NCBI RefSeq assembly: GCF_000368825.1
Contig: NZ_KB849710.1
Coordinates: 1 to 64,000 of the forward strand
Direction: 5' to 3'
Length of the DNA stretch: 64,000 nt
Source of the DNA: Acinetobacter ursingii DSM 16037 = CIP 107286
Lineage (GTDB): Bacteria; Pseudomonadota; Gammaproteobacteria; Pseudomonadales; Moraxellaceae
This document shows positions 11,201 through 20,855 of the stretch, piece after piece. Positions within the stretch are counted from its first letter, which is position 1, and every line of letters starts with the position of its first letter. A program made the translations under genes and the position numbers. The notes under the pieces were generated by a model. It searched no databases. It saw only the letters and a list, made by a program, of their open reading frames with translations, and had not been told where the DNA came from.

Positions 11201-12437
11201 AATTGGTATTGCCGATGAGTTAGGTCGTGAACGTGAGCGTTATAAACTGCCTTATGGTGCAAGCATCCTGTTGAAAGACGGTGAGTTTGTTGAAGCAGGC
11301 GGTATTGTCGCAACTTGGGATCCGCATACACATCCACTTGTAACAGAAGTGGCAGGTAAAGCGCGATTCAGTCAAATTGCGGATGGTGTCACTGCAACGT
11401 CTAAAACTGATGATGCAACGGGTATGACTACGGTTGAAATCTTGCCTGTGACAGCACGTCCTGCATCTGGTAAAGATTTACGTCCTGCAATCGTGTTGGA
11501 TACAACCGATGGTGGCGAACAGTTCTACTTCTTGCCACAAAATACCATCGTAACCGTACGTGATGGTGAAACCATTGGTGTGGGTGATGTTATTGGTCGT
11601 GTGCCACAAGAAACTTCACGTACTCGTGATATTACTGGTGGTCTACCGCGTGTAGCTGATTTGTTCGAAGCACGTAAGCCAAAAGAGCATGCGATCTTGG
11701 CAGAAATATCAGGTATCGTGAGCTTTGGTAAAGAGACCAAAGGTAAAAACCGTTTGGTGATCACGCCTGATGATGGTTCTGAAATCTACGAAGAATTGAT
11801 TCCGAAATGGCGTCAAATCAACGTGTTCGAAGGCGAGCATGTGAATCGTGGTGAAACCATTTCTGATGGTCCACAAAATCCACATGACATCTTGCGTTTG
11901 AAAGGTGAAGTGGCATTGACCAACTACATCGTGAACGAAGTTCAGGACGTTTATCGTCTACAAGGTGTAAAAATCAACGATAAGCACATTGAAGTCATCG
12001 TACGTCAAATGTTGCGTAAAGTTGATATCACTGATGGTGGTGATACCAGCTTCATCAAAGGTGAGCAAGTGGACTACATCCGTGTCGTTCAAGAAAACCA
12101 AGCAGTCTTGGCTCAGAACAAGTTCCCTGCGAAGTTTGAACGTCAATTGATGGGGATCACCAAAGCATCGCTTTCGACTGACTCATTCATATCTGCTGCA
12201 TCGTTCCAGGAAACCACTCGTGTGTTAACGGAAGCGGCTGTAACAGGTAAAGAAGATGATTTACGTGGCTTGAAAGAAAACGTAGTTGTGGGTCGTTTGA
12301 TCCCAGCAGGTACGGGTCTAGCGTATCATCTTGAACGTCGTCGTCAGGAAGCTGAAGCGGCTGAGTATGAATTGCACAACGACTTTAGTGATGTTGATCA
12401 AGCTTTCAGTCAGGCATTAAACTCTGATCAATTTTAA
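8244..12437 (+). CDS. rpoC: DNA-directed RNA polymerase subunit beta-prime
   Basis: This is the catalytic Mg-binding subunit of RNA polymerase. The 1397-residue product starts at a TTG codon after an ACGGAGAAAAA ribosome-binding site. It contains the N-terminal zinc site ([20 protein letters not shown]), the active-site [15 protein letters not shown], and the bridge-helix and trigger-loop region ([19 protein letters not shown]). A second cysteine cluster is [17 protein letters not shown]. It is separated from rpoB by 136 bases carrying a palindromic repeat. Confidence 0.99.
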   Translation: MKDLLDIMRKKTDSDGHAPVEFDRIRIGLASPEMIKSWSHGEVKKPETINYRTFKPERDGLFCAKIFGPVKDYECLCGKYKRMKYKGVICEKCGVEVTTAKVRRERMGHIELASPVAHIWFLKSLPSRIGLLLDMTLRDIERVLYFESYVVTDPGMTPFEKYQLLSDEEYYNALEEHGDEFTAKMGAEAVQDLLKDIDLEAEIARLREEIPQTTSETKLKKASKRLKLMEAFKESNNKPEWMVMNVLPVLPPDLRPLVPLEGGRFATSDLNDLYRRVINRNNRLKRLLDLAAPDIIVRNEKRMLQESVDALLDNGRRGRAITGSNKRPLKSLADMIKGKQGRFRQNLLGKRVDYSGRSVITVGPTLRLHQCGLPKKMALELFKPFIFAKLQASGQATTIKAAKKMVERETPEVWDVLANVIRQHPVMLNRAPTLHRLGLQAFEPILIEGKAIRLHPLVCTAFNADFDGDQMAVHVPLTLEAQLESRALMMSTNNILSPANGEPIIVPSQDVVLGLYYITRDAVNAKGEGMVFADTHEVNRALATNKVAIHARVKVRVHQTVIDENGQREKQTIIVDTTPGRCLLWEIVPEGLSFDMINLEMTKKNISKLINSCYRKLGLKDTVIFADQLMYLGFRQATRSGVSVGMEDMVIPPQKQVIIDKAETEVREIEQQFEQGFVTAGERYNKVVDIWARTNDQVAKAMMDNLSFTNVKNKQGEDEKQKSFNSIYMMSDSGARGSAAQIRQLAGMRGLMAKPDGSIIETPIKANFREGLTVLQYFISTHGARKGLADTALKTANSGYLTRRLVDVAQDLVITEPDCGTAGGLVMTPFIQGGDVIEPLRDRVLGRVTAEDVRRASDNEVVLPRGTLIDEKIAAQLEEAGVDEVKVRSVIACESSFGVCAKCYGRDLARGHQVNPGESVGVMAAQSIGEPGTQLTMRTFHVGGAASRTSAANSVQVRNKGTVRFHNVKTVQHAKGHLVSVSRSGEIGIADELGRERERYKLPYGASILLKDGEFVEAGGIVATWDPHTHPLVTEVAGKARFSQIADGVTATSKTDDATGMTTVEILPVTARPASGKDLRPAIVLDTTDGGEQFYFLPQNTIVTVRDGETIGVGDVIGRVPQETSRTRDITGGLPRVADLFEARKPKEHAILAEISGIVSFGKETKGKNRLVITPDDGSEIYEELIPKWRQINVFEGEHVNRGETISDGPQNPHDILRLKGEVALTNYIVNEVQDVYRLQGVKINDKHIEVIVRQMLRKVDITDGGDTSFIKGEQVDYIRVVQENQAVLAQNKFPAKFERQLMGITKASLSTDSFISAASFQETTRVLTEAAVTGKEDDLRGLKENVVVGRLIPAGTGLAYHLERRRQEAEAAEYELHNDFSDVDQAFSQALNSDQF

Positions 12438-12456
12438 AGATTGATTGAAAAAGAAA

Positions 12457-12479
12457 GGCACCTACGGGTGTCTTTTTTT
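12457..12479 (+). terminator. Terminator after rpoC
   Basis: GGCACC pairs with GGTGTC (one G-U pair) around a TACG loop, followed by seven T residues. It lies 20 bases after the rpoC stop and ends the rpoBC transcript. Confidence 0.85.
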
Positions 12480-12616
12480 ATGCAAAGAAATAGATGAATT
12501 TGTCCGATTTTTTTGATTACAAAATCACTGCATGGATGGGGCATTTTGTTACATGATCTTATTAAAAAATTCTCCAAAAATGCTTATTCTGATAAGTATT
12601 AAACGAGGAGCTAAGC

Positions 12617-12972
12617 ATGAAAAAACAATGAGTTTAATGGCGATCGCTGTCATGTCGACCGCAATTCTCGCTGGTTGTCAGGATATGAGTCCATCGAATC
12701 AACGTATTGGCGCTGCTGCTTTAGGTGGTGCTGTTGGTGGTGGCGTGGGTAACCATGTGGGTGGTGGCGTTGGTGCTGCTGCTGGCGGTGCTTTAGGTGG
12801 TGGCGTAGGTGCTAATGCCAAAGGTGGTAATAGTAGCTCAACAACCAGTAGTGCCGTTGGAGCGGGTATTGGATCTGTCGTCGGCAAGGCAATATTTGGT
12901 GGCGATGGTGGTGCTGCGGTTGGTGGTGCCATTGGTGGCGGCGCAGGTGCAGCCATTCAAGAGAAAAAATAA
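12617..12972 (+). CDS. Glycine-zipper lipoprotein, start region frameshifted
   Basis: The body of the protein has a lipoprotein signal (SLMAIAVMSTAILAGC, lipobox LAGC) followed by about 95 residues of glycine/alanine zipper repeats such as GGAVGGGVGNHVGGG. This is the Rickettsia 17-kDa antigen or YmgG-like outer-membrane lipoprotein type. The GAGGAG ribosome-binding site at 12605-12610 points to the ATG at 12617. From that ATG a tract of only six A leads to ATG AAA AAA CAA TGA. One more A would give MKKTMSLMAIAV in frame. As sequenced, translation would have to begin at ATG 12628, giving 114 residues, or slip on the A-tract. Confidence 0.75.
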
Positions 12973-12989
12973 TGTTTTCTCGATGACCA

Positions 12990-13016
12990 AAAAGACAGCT
13001 TCAAGCTGTCTTTTTT
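12990..13016 (+). terminator. Terminator after the glycine-zipper gene
   Basis: AAAAGACAGCT pairs with AGCTGTCTTTT around a short TCA loop and is followed by a T-run, 18 bases after the stop codon. It can work in both directions. Confidence 0.85.
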
Positions 13017-13099
13017 GATAGGAATTTAGATAAATATAGAATCTTTGATTTTTATCAAAACCCTTTAAATTTCAAATAAAAATAGGGTCAGTGATATCT

Positions 13100-13579
13100 T
13101 TAAAATGGTTTTGGCTTTTTACGACGAATATAAAGTGTTTTTTGAATCTCGGCGATTCTGACGCCAGATTCATCAAAAATATTAACGGTGTAGTTTCTTA
13201 GCACTGGTGCATAATTTCCGGCGAGTTCACGGATATGCTCAAGTTCCATCGCATCTAGGCGAATATCTGCATACACGGTACTTCGTCCAGGTGACAAAAA
13301 ATTGATATTGGCAGACTTATCCCAAACGATATATTTTGAGCCCAGATGATGCATGAGGATCAACATATAAAAAGGATCCACCATCGAGTATAAGCTTCCC
13401 CCAAAATGAGTCCCGACAATATTTTGGTTTTTTCGGGTGAGGGGCATTTTGACTCGGATGTAATAATTTTTCAGATCAATTTTGTCAATGCTAATCCCCG
13501 CACCACGATAAGGTGAATAGCGATTAATAATAAACTTTGATACAGCGGGTATGGTTTGAAGTTGCTTTAAAATATTCAT
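13100..13579 (-). CDS. DUF4442 hot-dog fold protein (thioesterase-like)
   Basis: The 159-residue product resembles the DUF4442/YiiD C-terminal group of hot-dog fold proteins related to acyl-CoA thioesterases. Supporting stretches are NIVGTHFGGSLYSMVDPFYM in the central helix and DKSANINFLSPGRSTVYADI in the following strands. A substrate cannot be named. The chosen start is ATG at 13579; an in-frame TTG at 13588 is possible. It is divergent from the alpha/beta hydrolase gene. No ribosome-binding site is strong. Confidence 0.8.
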   Translation of the reverse strand: MNILKQLQTIPAVSKFIINRYSPYRGAGISIDKIDLKNYYIRVKMPLTRKNQNIVGTHFGGSLYSMVDPFYMLILMHHLGSKYIVWDKSANINFLSPGRSTVYADIRLDAMELEHIRELAGNYAPVLRNYTVNIFDESGVRIAEIQKTLYIRRKKPKPF

Positions 13580-13699
13580 GAGGGTCAATTGATTTTCTAT
13601 AGGCTATCTTCATACTAAATAACTAACATCATTCTGGCATTGATAGCAATGCCTAATCCGATTAAAGAAATGGTCAATCAAAAACAAAAAGGAAATGGC

Positions 13700-14578
13700 A
13701 TGCATCCTCAGATTCACACTGTCCAAACTTCCGATCAGCAGACCTTATGTGCTAAAACATGGGGCGATCAGCAAAAACCAGCCTTGGTACTGGTTCATGG
13801 TTATCCTGATAATCAGGAAGTCTGGGAGCCGATTATTCATGAGCTGATCGATGATTTTTATATAATCACCTATGATGTCCGTGGCGCTGGTCAATCCAGT
13901 ATTCCTAAGCATATTCGGGATTATCGGCTTGAACGCCTTTCTCTGGATCTGGAAGCTGTTGTCAATCAATTGTTGTTAGATCGGCCGTTTCATTTGGCTG
14001 CGCATGACTGGGGATCGATTCAAAGCTGGGAATCGGTGACTGAACCTAAATTTAAAGATCGTATTTTGTCTTATACCACGATTTCTGGCCCTTGTTTGGA
14101 CCATGCTGCTTGGTTGCTACGTGATGAAGTTAAAACTCATCCAGCCAATTTTTTGAAGAAATTATCAAAATCATGGTATATCGGTGCATTTCATCTGCCC
14201 TTCATTGCACCTACCGTCTGGCATTATTTTACTCCCGAAAAATGGGGAAAAATCTTAAATGGTTTGGAAAGGAAGCAAGATTTACCATTGAATTTCCATA
14301 TTGCGAGTGATGGAAAATATGGGGTTAATCTTTATCGAGCGAATTTTATTCCAAGTTTGACTCGACCACGTCAGCGCTATGCACAATGCCCAGTTCAGGC
14401 TGTGGTACTCATGCGTGATGCTTTTGTCAGCCCTGATTATATTTTAAAAGGAATGCCCAAATGGGTAAAGCAATTTGAATATGTTGAGCTGGATGCCAAT
14501 CATTGGGCAATGTTGAGTGAACCACAAAAAATGGCAGACTATATTCGTCAGTTTGCTTGGTCTCAACAGCCAGTTTAA
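13700..14578 (+). CDS. Alpha/beta hydrolase, epoxide-hydrolase-like
   Basis: The 292-residue product has an alpha/beta hydrolase core: VLVHGYPDNQEVWEPII (oxyanion HGxP motif), YDVRGAGQSS, and the nucleophile elbow HLAAHDWGSIQSWE. The elbow has Asp rather than Ser, as in epoxide hydrolases and haloalkane dehalogenases. The terminal ELDANHWAMLSEP carries the likely catalytic His. The start ATG at 13700 follows AAGGAA by six bases; a TTG at 13640 in the same frame is less likely. Substrate unknown. In related longer proteins this domain is fused to a short-chain dehydrogenase, which is absent here. Confidence 0.85.
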   Translation: MHPQIHTVQTSDQQTLCAKTWGDQQKPALVLVHGYPDNQEVWEPIIHELIDDFYIITYDVRGAGQSSIPKHIRDYRLERLSLDLEAVVNQLLLDRPFHLAAHDWGSIQSWESVTEPKFKDRILSYTTISGPCLDHAAWLLRDEVKTHPANFLKKLSKSWYIGAFHLPFIAPTVWHYFTPEKWGKILNGLERKQDLPLNFHIASDGKYGVNLYRANFIPSLTRPRQRYAQCPVQAVVLMRDAFVSPDYILKGMPKWVKQFEYVELDANHWAMLSEPQKMADYIRQFAWSQQPV

Positions 14579-14593
14579 TTTAATGATCGTAAT

Positions 14594-14632
14594 AAAAAAC
14601 CACCTTTACATTGCCATGAAAGGTGGTTTTTT
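14594..14632. terminator. Bidirectional terminator between hydrolase and proY
   Basis: AAAAAACCACCTT and AAGGTGGTTTTTT form a stem around a 12-base loop, with A- and T-runs on the outer sides. It lies between two convergent genes and can serve both. Confidence 0.88.
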
Positions 14633-14649
14633 ATATCAGTTAACATTGA

Positions 14650-16011
14650 TTAGATTTTCGGTTTGACCCAAATCTTATAAGCAACGGCTAATAGAAGTAA
14701 CCAGAAAATACCGACATACAGGGCAGGGCGCGTATCAGGGAAATAGCCAATCACCGCAATCACAAAGATCATAAATGCGGTAGCAAGTGCAGGTGCTACA
14801 GGCCAACCAATCATAGGGAAATCAAGCTTTTTAATTTCATCACTCGATAATTTTCTGCGCATGCCAAAATGCGATAATAAAATCATCAGCCAAACATAGA
14901 CCGTCGCAAAAGTCGCGATCGAAGCAATAATTTCAAATACATTTTCAGGAATTAGGTAATTTAGAACCACGCCAATCAACAATACGCCAGCCATGACCAC
15001 TACGGTCATCCACGGCACACCGAATTTAGACGTTTTACGGAACACTTCAGGTGCTTGTCCTTTGAGTGCCATACCGTACATCATACGACCTGCGCCAAAT
15101 ACATCACTATTAATCGCTGAAATAGCTGCTGTAATTACCACGACGTTCAATACGGCAGCGGCAGATTTAATGCCTAAACTCTCAAAAATTTGTACAAATG
15201 GACTGCCTTGAGTCCCGATTTGATTCCATGGAAAAATCGACATTAAGACAAAAATAGTCAAAACATAAAACAGGATAATTCGGATCGGAACAGCATTAAT
15301 GGCACGTGGAATGGCCGTTTTCGGATTTTCTGTTTCACCTGCGGTAATGCCGATGATTTCAATTCCACCAAAAGCGAACACGACCACTGAGAAACAGGCA
15401 ATGACACCCATTACTCCATTTGGCATAAAGCCACCATGTTCCCATAGATTAGAAATACCAGGATTAAAGCTGGTATTGGGAACATGCAAACCATAAAACA
15501 TAATGCCAAAGCCGCCACAGATCATGGCAACAATGGCACTCACTTTAATAATCGATAGCCAGAATTCAAGCTCACCGTAAAATTTGACATGAATCAGATT
15601 AATCGCACCCAAAAAGAAGATGAGCGATAAAATCCATGTCCAGCGTGGCACATCAGGAAACCAAAATCCCATATAGATGCCAAAAGCGGTGACATCTGCT
15701 ATGGCGACAATCACCATCTCAAAAACATAGGTCCAACCTGTGGTGAAACCAGCCAAAGGGCTCACATAATCTGAGGCATAACGACTAAATGAGTCTGAAA
15801 CTGGGTTGTGTACGGCCATTTCGCCAAGCGCGCGCATCACGATATAAATGGCAATGCCCGCGATGACATACGCCATCAAGACTGCTGGACCTGCGAGCTT
15901 AATAGCAGAAGCAGATCCATAGAACAGACCTGTACCAATGGCAGAGCCTAAAGCTAAAAAACGGATGTGGCGTGTATTGAGTCCACGCTTTAAAGAAGAA
16001 TTCTGTGACAT
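14650..16011 (-). CDS. proY: Proline-specific permease-type amino acid transporter
   Basis: This is an inner-membrane amino acid permease of the APC/AAT family with about 12 hydrophobic segments in 453 residues. The sequence is strikingly close to remembered E. coli Pro[21 protein letters not shown], then [36 protein letters not shown] and [16 protein letters not shown]. ProY is a cryptic proline transporter in enterobacteria. The substrate here is inferred and histidine or another amino acid cannot be excluded. It reads away from ompW, with a 503-base intergenic region between them. Confidence 0.85.
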   Translation of the reverse strand: MSQNSSLKRGLNTRHIRFLALGSAIGTGLFYGSASAIKLAGPAVLMAYVIAGIAIYIVMRALGEMAVHNPVSDSFSRYASDYVSPLAGFTTGWTYVFEMVIVAIADVTAFGIYMGFWFPDVPRWTWILSLIFFLGAINLIHVKFYGELEFWLSIIKVSAIVAMICGGFGIMFYGLHVPNTSFNPGISNLWEHGGFMPNGVMGVIACFSVVVFAFGGIEIIGITAGETENPKTAIPRAINAVPIRIILFYVLTIFVLMSIFPWNQIGTQGSPFVQIFESLGIKSAAAVLNVVVITAAISAINSDVFGAGRMMYGMALKGQAPEVFRKTSKFGVPWMTVVVMAGVLLIGVVLNYLIPENVFEIIASIATFATVYVWLMILLSHFGMRRKLSSDEIKKLDFPMIGWPVAPALATAFMIFVIAVIGYFPDTRPALYVGIFWLLLLAVAYKIWVKPKI

Positions 16012-16514
16012 CGATTACTCCAATTCTTGCGCGTATTGTATCGGAGCTACATTCAATGTTCACTTTATTTATATAAAAAATGAAAAATTTGGGTTGGACA
16101 AGACATTGATCGAAATAAACTTGCAAATTTATTTAAATTAATTAAATTAACAAAAGGGAAGATTAAAAAATAAATATAAGCTTGTGATTAAATATTTTAA
16201 AATAATAGACTTCTTTGATCATTAGTTGAATTTTTTTATTTTTCTCCCGTAGGTGTAAATAAAAAGATCTTATGAAAATAGTCTAATAATCACGAAACCT
16301 TATTATTTTGATCGGTTTTAAAGTGTATTAATTTAATCGGGTTTATTTGTGTTTAATTTGGCATTTTAAAAACATACTAAAACACTCTGATTAAAATAAA
16401 TAAATAAGAATATCATTGCTTTATAAATAATGTTTAAAATGTGTTTATAATCTGTATTGCGTTTAATATATATATAATATTATGATGTTATCAAGATATT
16501 AAGAGGTAATAAAA
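16012..16514. other. AT-rich intergenic region between proY and ompW
   Basis: This 503-base divergent promoter region has no credible gene. It contains one copy of an inverted-repeat element (16203-16289). The A/T-only run TATATATATAATATTATGAT just upstream of the ompW ribosome-binding site could include its -10 box. No operator was recognised. Confidence 0.5.
16203..16289. repeat. Dispersed inverted-repeat element, copy A
   Basis: The roughly 87-base block begins with AATAGACTTCTTTGATCATT and ends with TATGAAAATAGTCTAATAAT. The ends are imperfect inverted repeats of each other (TAGACT...AGTCTA). A central TTTATTTTTCTCCC and GTAAATAAAAAG form inner arms. The same arrangement recurs at 61479-61568. 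The nested palindrome, small size and lack of coding capacity suggest a MITE-like or palindromic intergenic unit. Confidence 0.65.
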
Positions 16515-17099
16515 ATGTTGAAACAAGCTGCTGTTATTGCATTATTAGGTTTGTCTTCTTCTGTTTTTGCAGGTGATTGGCAGGTTAAAGTCGGGGCAAG
16601 TTATATTGCGCCAACCAGTGATACTCAAACTGCATTAGGCAAAGTTGAAGCGGATGATGAGTTTGCTTTTACACCATCTGTTGAATATTTCTTTGGTGAC
16701 TCACCATTCTCTGCTGAATTACTTCTTGCAACACCGATTAACCATGACGTGTTATTGGATGGTAATAAGGTTGCAAGAGTAAAGCATTTACCACCAACCA
16801 TCACAGCAAAATATAACTTTAAAAACGCGACACGCTTTACACCATATATTGGTGTGGGTGCAACTGCTTTCATTCCATGGGATGAATCAGGTGTAGCAGA
16901 TAAAGTCAAAAATGATTACGGTTTTGCGGGACAAGTTGGCTTCACTTTCCAACCTGCTGATGCAAAAAATTGGGGTGTTTACTTCGATGTACGTTATGCA
17001 GATTTGAGCCCAGAAGTTCGTTTAGTCGACAACTTAGGTACGTTTGATTTAGATATCGACCCAGTGATTTATACACTAGGTTATAGCTATAGATTCTAA
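16515..17099 (+). CDS. ompW: OmpW family outer membrane protein
   Basis: The 194-residue product has a cleavable signal (MLKQAAVIALLGLSSSVFAG) and then an eight-stranded barrel of OmpW type. Markers are WQVKVGASYIAPTSD at the mature start, VKHLPPTITAKYNF in the middle, TPYIGVGATAF, and the C-terminal YTLGYSYRF ending in Phe for BAM recognition. OmpW proteins form narrow hydrophobic channels, and in Acinetobacter are linked to uptake of small molecules and to colistin and iron responses. AAGAGG lies before the ATG. A strong terminator follows. Confidence 0.93.
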   Translation: MLKQAAVIALLGLSSSVFAGDWQVKVGASYIAPTSDTQTALGKVEADDEFAFTPSVEYFFGDSPFSAELLLATPINHDVLLDGNKVARVKHLPPTITAKYNFKNATRFTPYIGVGATAFIPWDESGVADKVKNDYGFAGQVGFTFQPADAKNWGVYFDVRYADLSPEVRLVDNLGTFDLDIDPVIYTLGYSYRF

Positions 17100-17115
17100 G
17101 GAAGATATAGCCTTT

Positions 17116-17145
17116 AAAAACTCCCTCGTGGGGAAGGGAGTTTTT
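17116..17145 (+). terminator. Terminator after ompW
   Basis: AAAAACTCCCTC pairs with GAAGGGAGTTTTT with T5 at the end, 17 bases after the ompW stop codon. Confidence 0.88.
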
Positions 17146-17208
17146 AACTGATAATGCACTTAATAATAATGATATAGAGAACAACAATAATATGATCATC
17201 GGCATGAT

Positions 17209-17239
17209 AAGCCTGACAGGAAACTGTGAGGCTTTTTTT
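17209..17239 (+). terminator. Second rho-independent terminator downstream of ompW
   Basis: AAGCCTGACAG pairs with CTGTGAGGCTT around a GAAA tetraloop, followed by a T-run. It lies 64 bases after the first terminator with no gene between, so it is either a backup terminator or the end of a short unannotated RNA. Confidence 0.75.
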
Positions 17240-17339
17240 ATGGTTGTGACTGATGTTGTACAGAAAATGGCAAAAATTTACTTATTCAAATGAACATAAT
17301 TGTTAAAGTTAAAATAATAAATCCAACACGAGCGTTTCA

Positions 17340-17693
17340 ATGAAAAAATTACGAATAGTTCTGCTCAGTAGTTTATTTTGTATAAATGGTTTAAGTCTCG
17401 CCCATGCTGCAAGTTTCTCCTGCGATAAAGCCAAAACCAGTACAGAAAAAACCATTTGTCAAAACCGCAGTTTAAATGATGCCGATGTAAAAATGGCAAC
17501 AACTTATAATATTGTTGTTCACGCCTTGCCAATGGGCGGACGTGATGCCGAGAAAGGTGCGCAATATCAATGGTTAAAACAGCGGGATAGCTGTCGTGCA
17601 AATGTAAGTTGTATCACACAGCGTTATACCGAGCGTCAAAAGCATCTGGATGACATCGTGCAAAATCGTATTTTAACGCAAGGTCCTTTTTAA
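17340..17693 (+). CDS. LprI-like (DUF1311) secreted protein
   Basis: The 117-residue product has a signal peptide (MKKLRIVLLSSLFCINGLSL, cleavage after AHAA) and the DUF1311/LprI pattern: ASFSCDKAKTSTEKTICQ, then YQWLKQRDSCRANVSCITQR. Four cysteines remain in the mature part as expected for two disulfides. Family members include the mycobacterial lysozyme inhibitor LprI, but most are uncharacterised periplasmic proteins. It stands alone upstream of htpG. Confidence 0.8.
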   Translation: MKKLRIVLLSSLFCINGLSLAHAASFSCDKAKTSTEKTICQNRSLNDADVKMATTYNIVVHALPMGGRDAEKGAQYQWLKQRDSCRANVSCITQRYTERQKHLDDIVQNRILTQGPF

Positions 17694-17718
17694 ACCAGAT
17701 AAAAATCTTCACTTTTGC

Positions 17719-17748
17719 TATTGAAAAAGTCGTGACTCACTCCAATAC
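17719..17748 (+). promoter_or_regulatory. Possible heat-shock (sigma-32-like) promoter of htpG
   Basis: TATTGAAA near 17719-17726 and CTCCAATA at 17740-17747 are separated by 13 bases, loosely matching the sigma-32 pattern CTTGAAA-N(11-16)-CCCCATNT. It lies 50-80 bases upstream of htpG, a classic heat-shock gene. The match is partial and unproven. Confidence 0.35.
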
Positions 17749-17798
17749 ATACAACATCAAAGAATTCGCTAACATGAATGGTATTTTAGGAGTGAGTG

Positions 17799-19724
17799 AT
17801 GAGCGAACAAAAAACGTCACAGAATTATAGCTTTCAGGCAGAAGTCGCCCAACTTTTACATTTAGTGACCCATTCACTATATTCTAATCCAGAAATTTTT
17901 CTACGCGAGCTGATTTCAAATGCATCAGATGCTTGCGACAAATTGCGTTTTGAAGGGATTAATCATCCAGAATATTATGAAAATGATCCAGATTTACATG
18001 TACGCGTAACTCTGGATAAAGAGCATAAAACCATTACTATTTCAGACAATGGTATTGGTCTCAATCAGCAGGAAGCGATTGATAATCTGGGTACCATTGC
18101 CAAATCAGGCACTAAAGATTTTATGTCTAAATTAACTGGTGATCAAAAGTCAGATGCACAGTTAATCGGTCAGTTTGGTGTCGGCTTTTACTCTGGATTT
18201 ATTGTTGCAGATAAAATCACCGTTGAATCGCGTCGTGCGGGGTTGTCTGCGGATGAAGGCGTACGCTGGGTGAGTGGCGGTACTGGTGAATTTGAAGTTG
18301 AGCAAATCCACAAGGATTCACGTGGCACAGATATTATTTTACATTTGCGTGATGATGCACTTGAATATTTAGAAAGTTATAAAGTTAAGCAAATTATCAA
18401 TAAATATTCAGATCACATCAGTTTGCCAATTCAAATGCAAAAAGAAGTCTGGCAAGAGGATGAGGTGGCGGAAAGTGAAGAACAAGCAGCCAATGGCAAA
18501 ATGGTCAAAACTGAAGAATGGGAAACCATTAACTCAGCCAGTGCGCTTTGGACACGAAATAAAAATGAAATTTCAGAAGAACAATATATCGAGTTCTATA
18601 AAAACTTGAGTCATGATTTTGATGCACCGTTGGCTTGGGCACACAATCGGGTTGAAGGTAGCACAGAATATACCCAGCTTCTTTATATTCCAGCTAAAGC
18701 ACCGCATGATATTTTTACCCGTGAAGCTAAGGCAGGCATTAAGCTGTATGTGAAACGTGTCTTCATTATGGATGATGCGGATCATCTGATTCCAAATTAT
18801 TTACGTTTTGTACAAGGTGTGGTCGACAGTGCCGATTTACCGCTGAATGTAAGTCGTGAGCTGTTACAGGAAAGTCGCGATGTTAAAACCATTCGTGAAG
18901 GTAATGCCCGTCGCGTATTAACCCTGCTTGATGGTCTGGCAAAATCAGAAGATGAAAAAGATCAGGAAAAATTCAAAACTTTTTACACCGAATTTGGTGC
19001 AGTTCTTAAAGAAGGTTTGGGCGAAGACTTTGGCAATCGCGAACGTATTTTAAAACTTCTACGTTATGCAACTTCAAATAACGATGATGTCAACACCTCA
19101 CTGACTGATTATAAAGCACGTATGAAAGAAGGGCAAAAAGCGATTTATTACGTGACCGCAGATAGTCTCAATGCCGCTAAAAACTCTCCACAACTGGAAT
19201 TATTTAAGAAAAAAGGCATTGAAGTTTTACTGATGTCTGAACGTGTCGATGAATGGGCGATGAATTTTGTACAGGAGTTTGATGGTACGCCTTTGCAGAA
19301 TGTTTCAAAAGGGGCTGTCGATCTGGGTGATTTACAAGATGCAGAAGAGAAAAAAGCACTCGAACAAGCAGCGGAACAATTCAAACCCGTAGTGGAAAAA
19401 CTGGGTGAATCACTCAAGGATAAAACCAAAGAAGTGCGTGTAACTACACGTCTGGTCGACTCTCCTGCGTGTTTGGTCACTTCGGAAGGTGAATTATCGC
19501 CGCAATTGATTCGTATGTTGAAACAAGCGGGTCAGGAAGTGCCTGAGATGAAGCCGATTCTTGAAATTAACCCTGAACATCCATTGGTGAAAAAACTGGA
19601 AGGTTCAGCGCAGTTTGATGATCTGGCCAATGTGATTTTTGATCAGGCGGTCATTGCTGAAGGTGGTTTACCAGAAGATCCTGCTGCTTATGTAAAACGG
19701 ATCAATAGCTTATTGTTAAAATAA
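17799..19724 (+). CDS. htpG: Molecular chaperone HtpG (Hsp90)
   Basis: This is the bacterial Hsp90 ATPase chaperone, a cytosolic homodimer. The 641-residue product has the N-terminal GHKL ATP-binding domain with [31 protein letters not shown] and [18 protein letters not shown]. The middle domain contains [20 protein letters not shown], and the C-terminal dimerisation domain follows. The start was chosen at ATG 17799, six bases after AGGAG; a GTG lies immediately upstream. It is monocistronic with a terminator behind it. Confidence 0.98.
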   Translation: MSEQKTSQNYSFQAEVAQLLHLVTHSLYSNPEIFLRELISNASDACDKLRFEGINHPEYYENDPDLHVRVTLDKEHKTITISDNGIGLNQQEAIDNLGTIAKSGTKDFMSKLTGDQKSDAQLIGQFGVGFYSGFIVADKITVESRRAGLSADEGVRWVSGGTGEFEVEQIHKDSRGTDIILHLRDDALEYLESYKVKQIINKYSDHISLPIQMQKEVWQEDEVAESEEQAANGKMVKTEEWETINSASALWTRNKNEISEEQYIEFYKNLSHDFDAPLAWAHNRVEGSTEYTQLLYIPAKAPHDIFTREAKAGIKLYVKRVFIMDDADHLIPNYLRFVQGVVDSADLPLNVSRELLQESRDVKTIREGNARRVLTLLDGLAKSEDEKDQEKFKTFYTEFGAVLKEGLGEDFGNRERILKLLRYATSNNDDVNTSLTDYKARMKEGQKAIYYVTADSLNAAKNSPQLELFKKKGIEVLLMSERVDEWAMNFVQEFDGTPLQNVSKGAVDLGDLQDAEEKKALEQAAEQFKPVVEKLGESLKDKTKEVRVTTRLVDSPACLVTSEGELSPQLIRMLKQAGQEVPEMKPILEINPEHPLVKKLEGSAQFDDLANVIFDQAVIAEGGLPEDPAAYVKRINSLLLK

Positions 19725-19740
19725 ATCATCTGTAAAATAG

Positions 19741-19764
19741 CCCTGACTACGGTCAGGGTTTTTT
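19741..19764 (+). terminator. Terminator after htpG
   Basis: CCCTGAC pairs with GTCAGGG around a TACG tetraloop and runs into six T residues, 17 bases after the stop. Confidence 0.9.
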
Positions 19765-19829
19765 ATACCTTGTTGGTGCATGTGGGTAAAGTCAGACTTA
19801 TCCACAATTTTGCTGATTTGTTCGACAAG

Positions 19830-20723
19830 TTAAAAATTTGCTTCTAATTGAATCGTCGTACTAAAGATATGCTGAAGTTCTTTATCGGTTGTGGTCATGT
19901 CATGATAGTAAGAAATCTGGTTATCAATAAAAATCCAGTCACGCCATAAGGGTCTCCGCCATGATAAATAAGGCCCCCATAGCTGTAATTCCCAGTCTTT
20001 TTTAGTTTGATCATACACACCGCTACTATAAATTCCATAAATTAAACGGTGATTTTTTAAAAATTGATATTGTTGGAAAGTTCGATTTGCCCAATAGTAT
20101 TCTTCATCCTGACTTTTATTGAGGCTGAATTGATTGGAAAAAAGAGTATTGTCTTGTAATTTTTGATTCAGATTCAAAGTTGTCTCAGAATAATTTTTAC
20201 TGGTAGAACCATAGCGAAACAACTGTTGAGTATCAATGCTGATGTCATGTCTTAACACCCATTGTTTCTTTGCTAAAAACTGGACATACACATCACTGTC
20301 TGAATTTGAACCCAGATTAATATCGTTAGAAAAAGGCAGCAAGCTGGTGATGGTACTGATACTGGCACTAATGGGATCAGGATTAGCTACTTTATTTTTT
20401 TTACTTTTAGTTTTATGCGGTTTTCCAAATTTTTTAACAGGTTGGGGTTGTTGCTGCAAAGTCCTTGCCCATAAAGAATCGTTATCAAAAACAGCCAATA
20501 ATTCCTGACTCAGTTGTTCGTTGGAAAGAATGCTTTCTTGTTCTGAATTTATCTGTGCTTCTGTACATGTTAATTTTGATAAGTGCTGCCGATTTAGATG
20601 CACTGTATAAGACTGAAAAGAATAGGGTTTAAAAGTGGAATGGCTTAATACCCATACCGCATAAATACTACATAGGCTTAAAATAATCGCAAGCTGAAAA
20701 TGAACGATAAGGTATCGCTTCAT
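19830..20723 (-). CDS. Uncharacterised membrane protein, paralogue of the upstream gene
   Basis: The product has 297 residues. An N-terminal hydrophobic segment (about residues 7-27) is a signal anchor or uncleaved signal, followed by a Lys/Pro-rich linker near residues 92-115. The last 160 residues match the C-terminal part of the neighbouring 400-residue protein. Shared motifs are SKNY, FSNQFSL versus LSNQFSL, and LWGPYLSWRRPLWRDW versus SWGPFMSWRQQLWREW. Alternating aromatic strands and a terminal Phe suggest an outer-membrane barrel. Function unknown. It is transcribed in the same direction as the paralogue, 132 bases behind it. Confidence 0.7.
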   Translation of the reverse strand: MKRYLIVHFQLAIILSLCSIYAVWVLSHSTFKPYSFQSYTVHLNRQHLSKLTCTEAQINSEQESILSNEQLSQELLAVFDNDSLWARTLQQQPQPVKKFGKPHKTKSKKNKVANPDPISASISTITSLLPFSNDINLGSNSDSDVYVQFLAKKQWVLRHDISIDTQQLFRYGSTSKNYSETTLNLNQKLQDNTLFSNQFSLNKSQDEEYYWANRTFQQYQFLKNHRLIYGIYSSGVYDQTKKDWELQLWGPYLSWRRPLWRDWIFIDNQISYYHDMTTTDKELQHIFSTTIQLEANF

Positions 20724-20809
20724 GAAAAAAATAATAAGAATAATGAATGTGGAATAGAATATAAAATTAATCTTAATTTTTTATTTAAGTTTCGATGAGC
20801 TTGATCAAA

Positions 20810-20837
20810 CGCTTGCCAAAATACTACATGGCAAGCG
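20810..20837. terminator. Hairpin between the two barrel-protein genes
   Basis: CGCTTGCCA at 20810-20818 and TGGCAAGCG at 20829-20837 form a 9-bp stem with a 10-base loop. On the minus strand it sits 19 bases after the stop of the 400-residue gene but has only a short T-run, so it may be a weak terminator or an mRNA-stability hairpin. Confidence 0.5.
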
Positions 20838-20855
20838 CAAAAGGATGGCTACTTT

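Noticed and set aside
12699..12956. A Pro/Ala-rich minus-strand frame opposite the glycine-zipper gene
   Set aside because: It is the antisense reading of the Gly/Ala repeats (GGT/GCT codons read as ACC/AGC), which keeps a frame open by composition.
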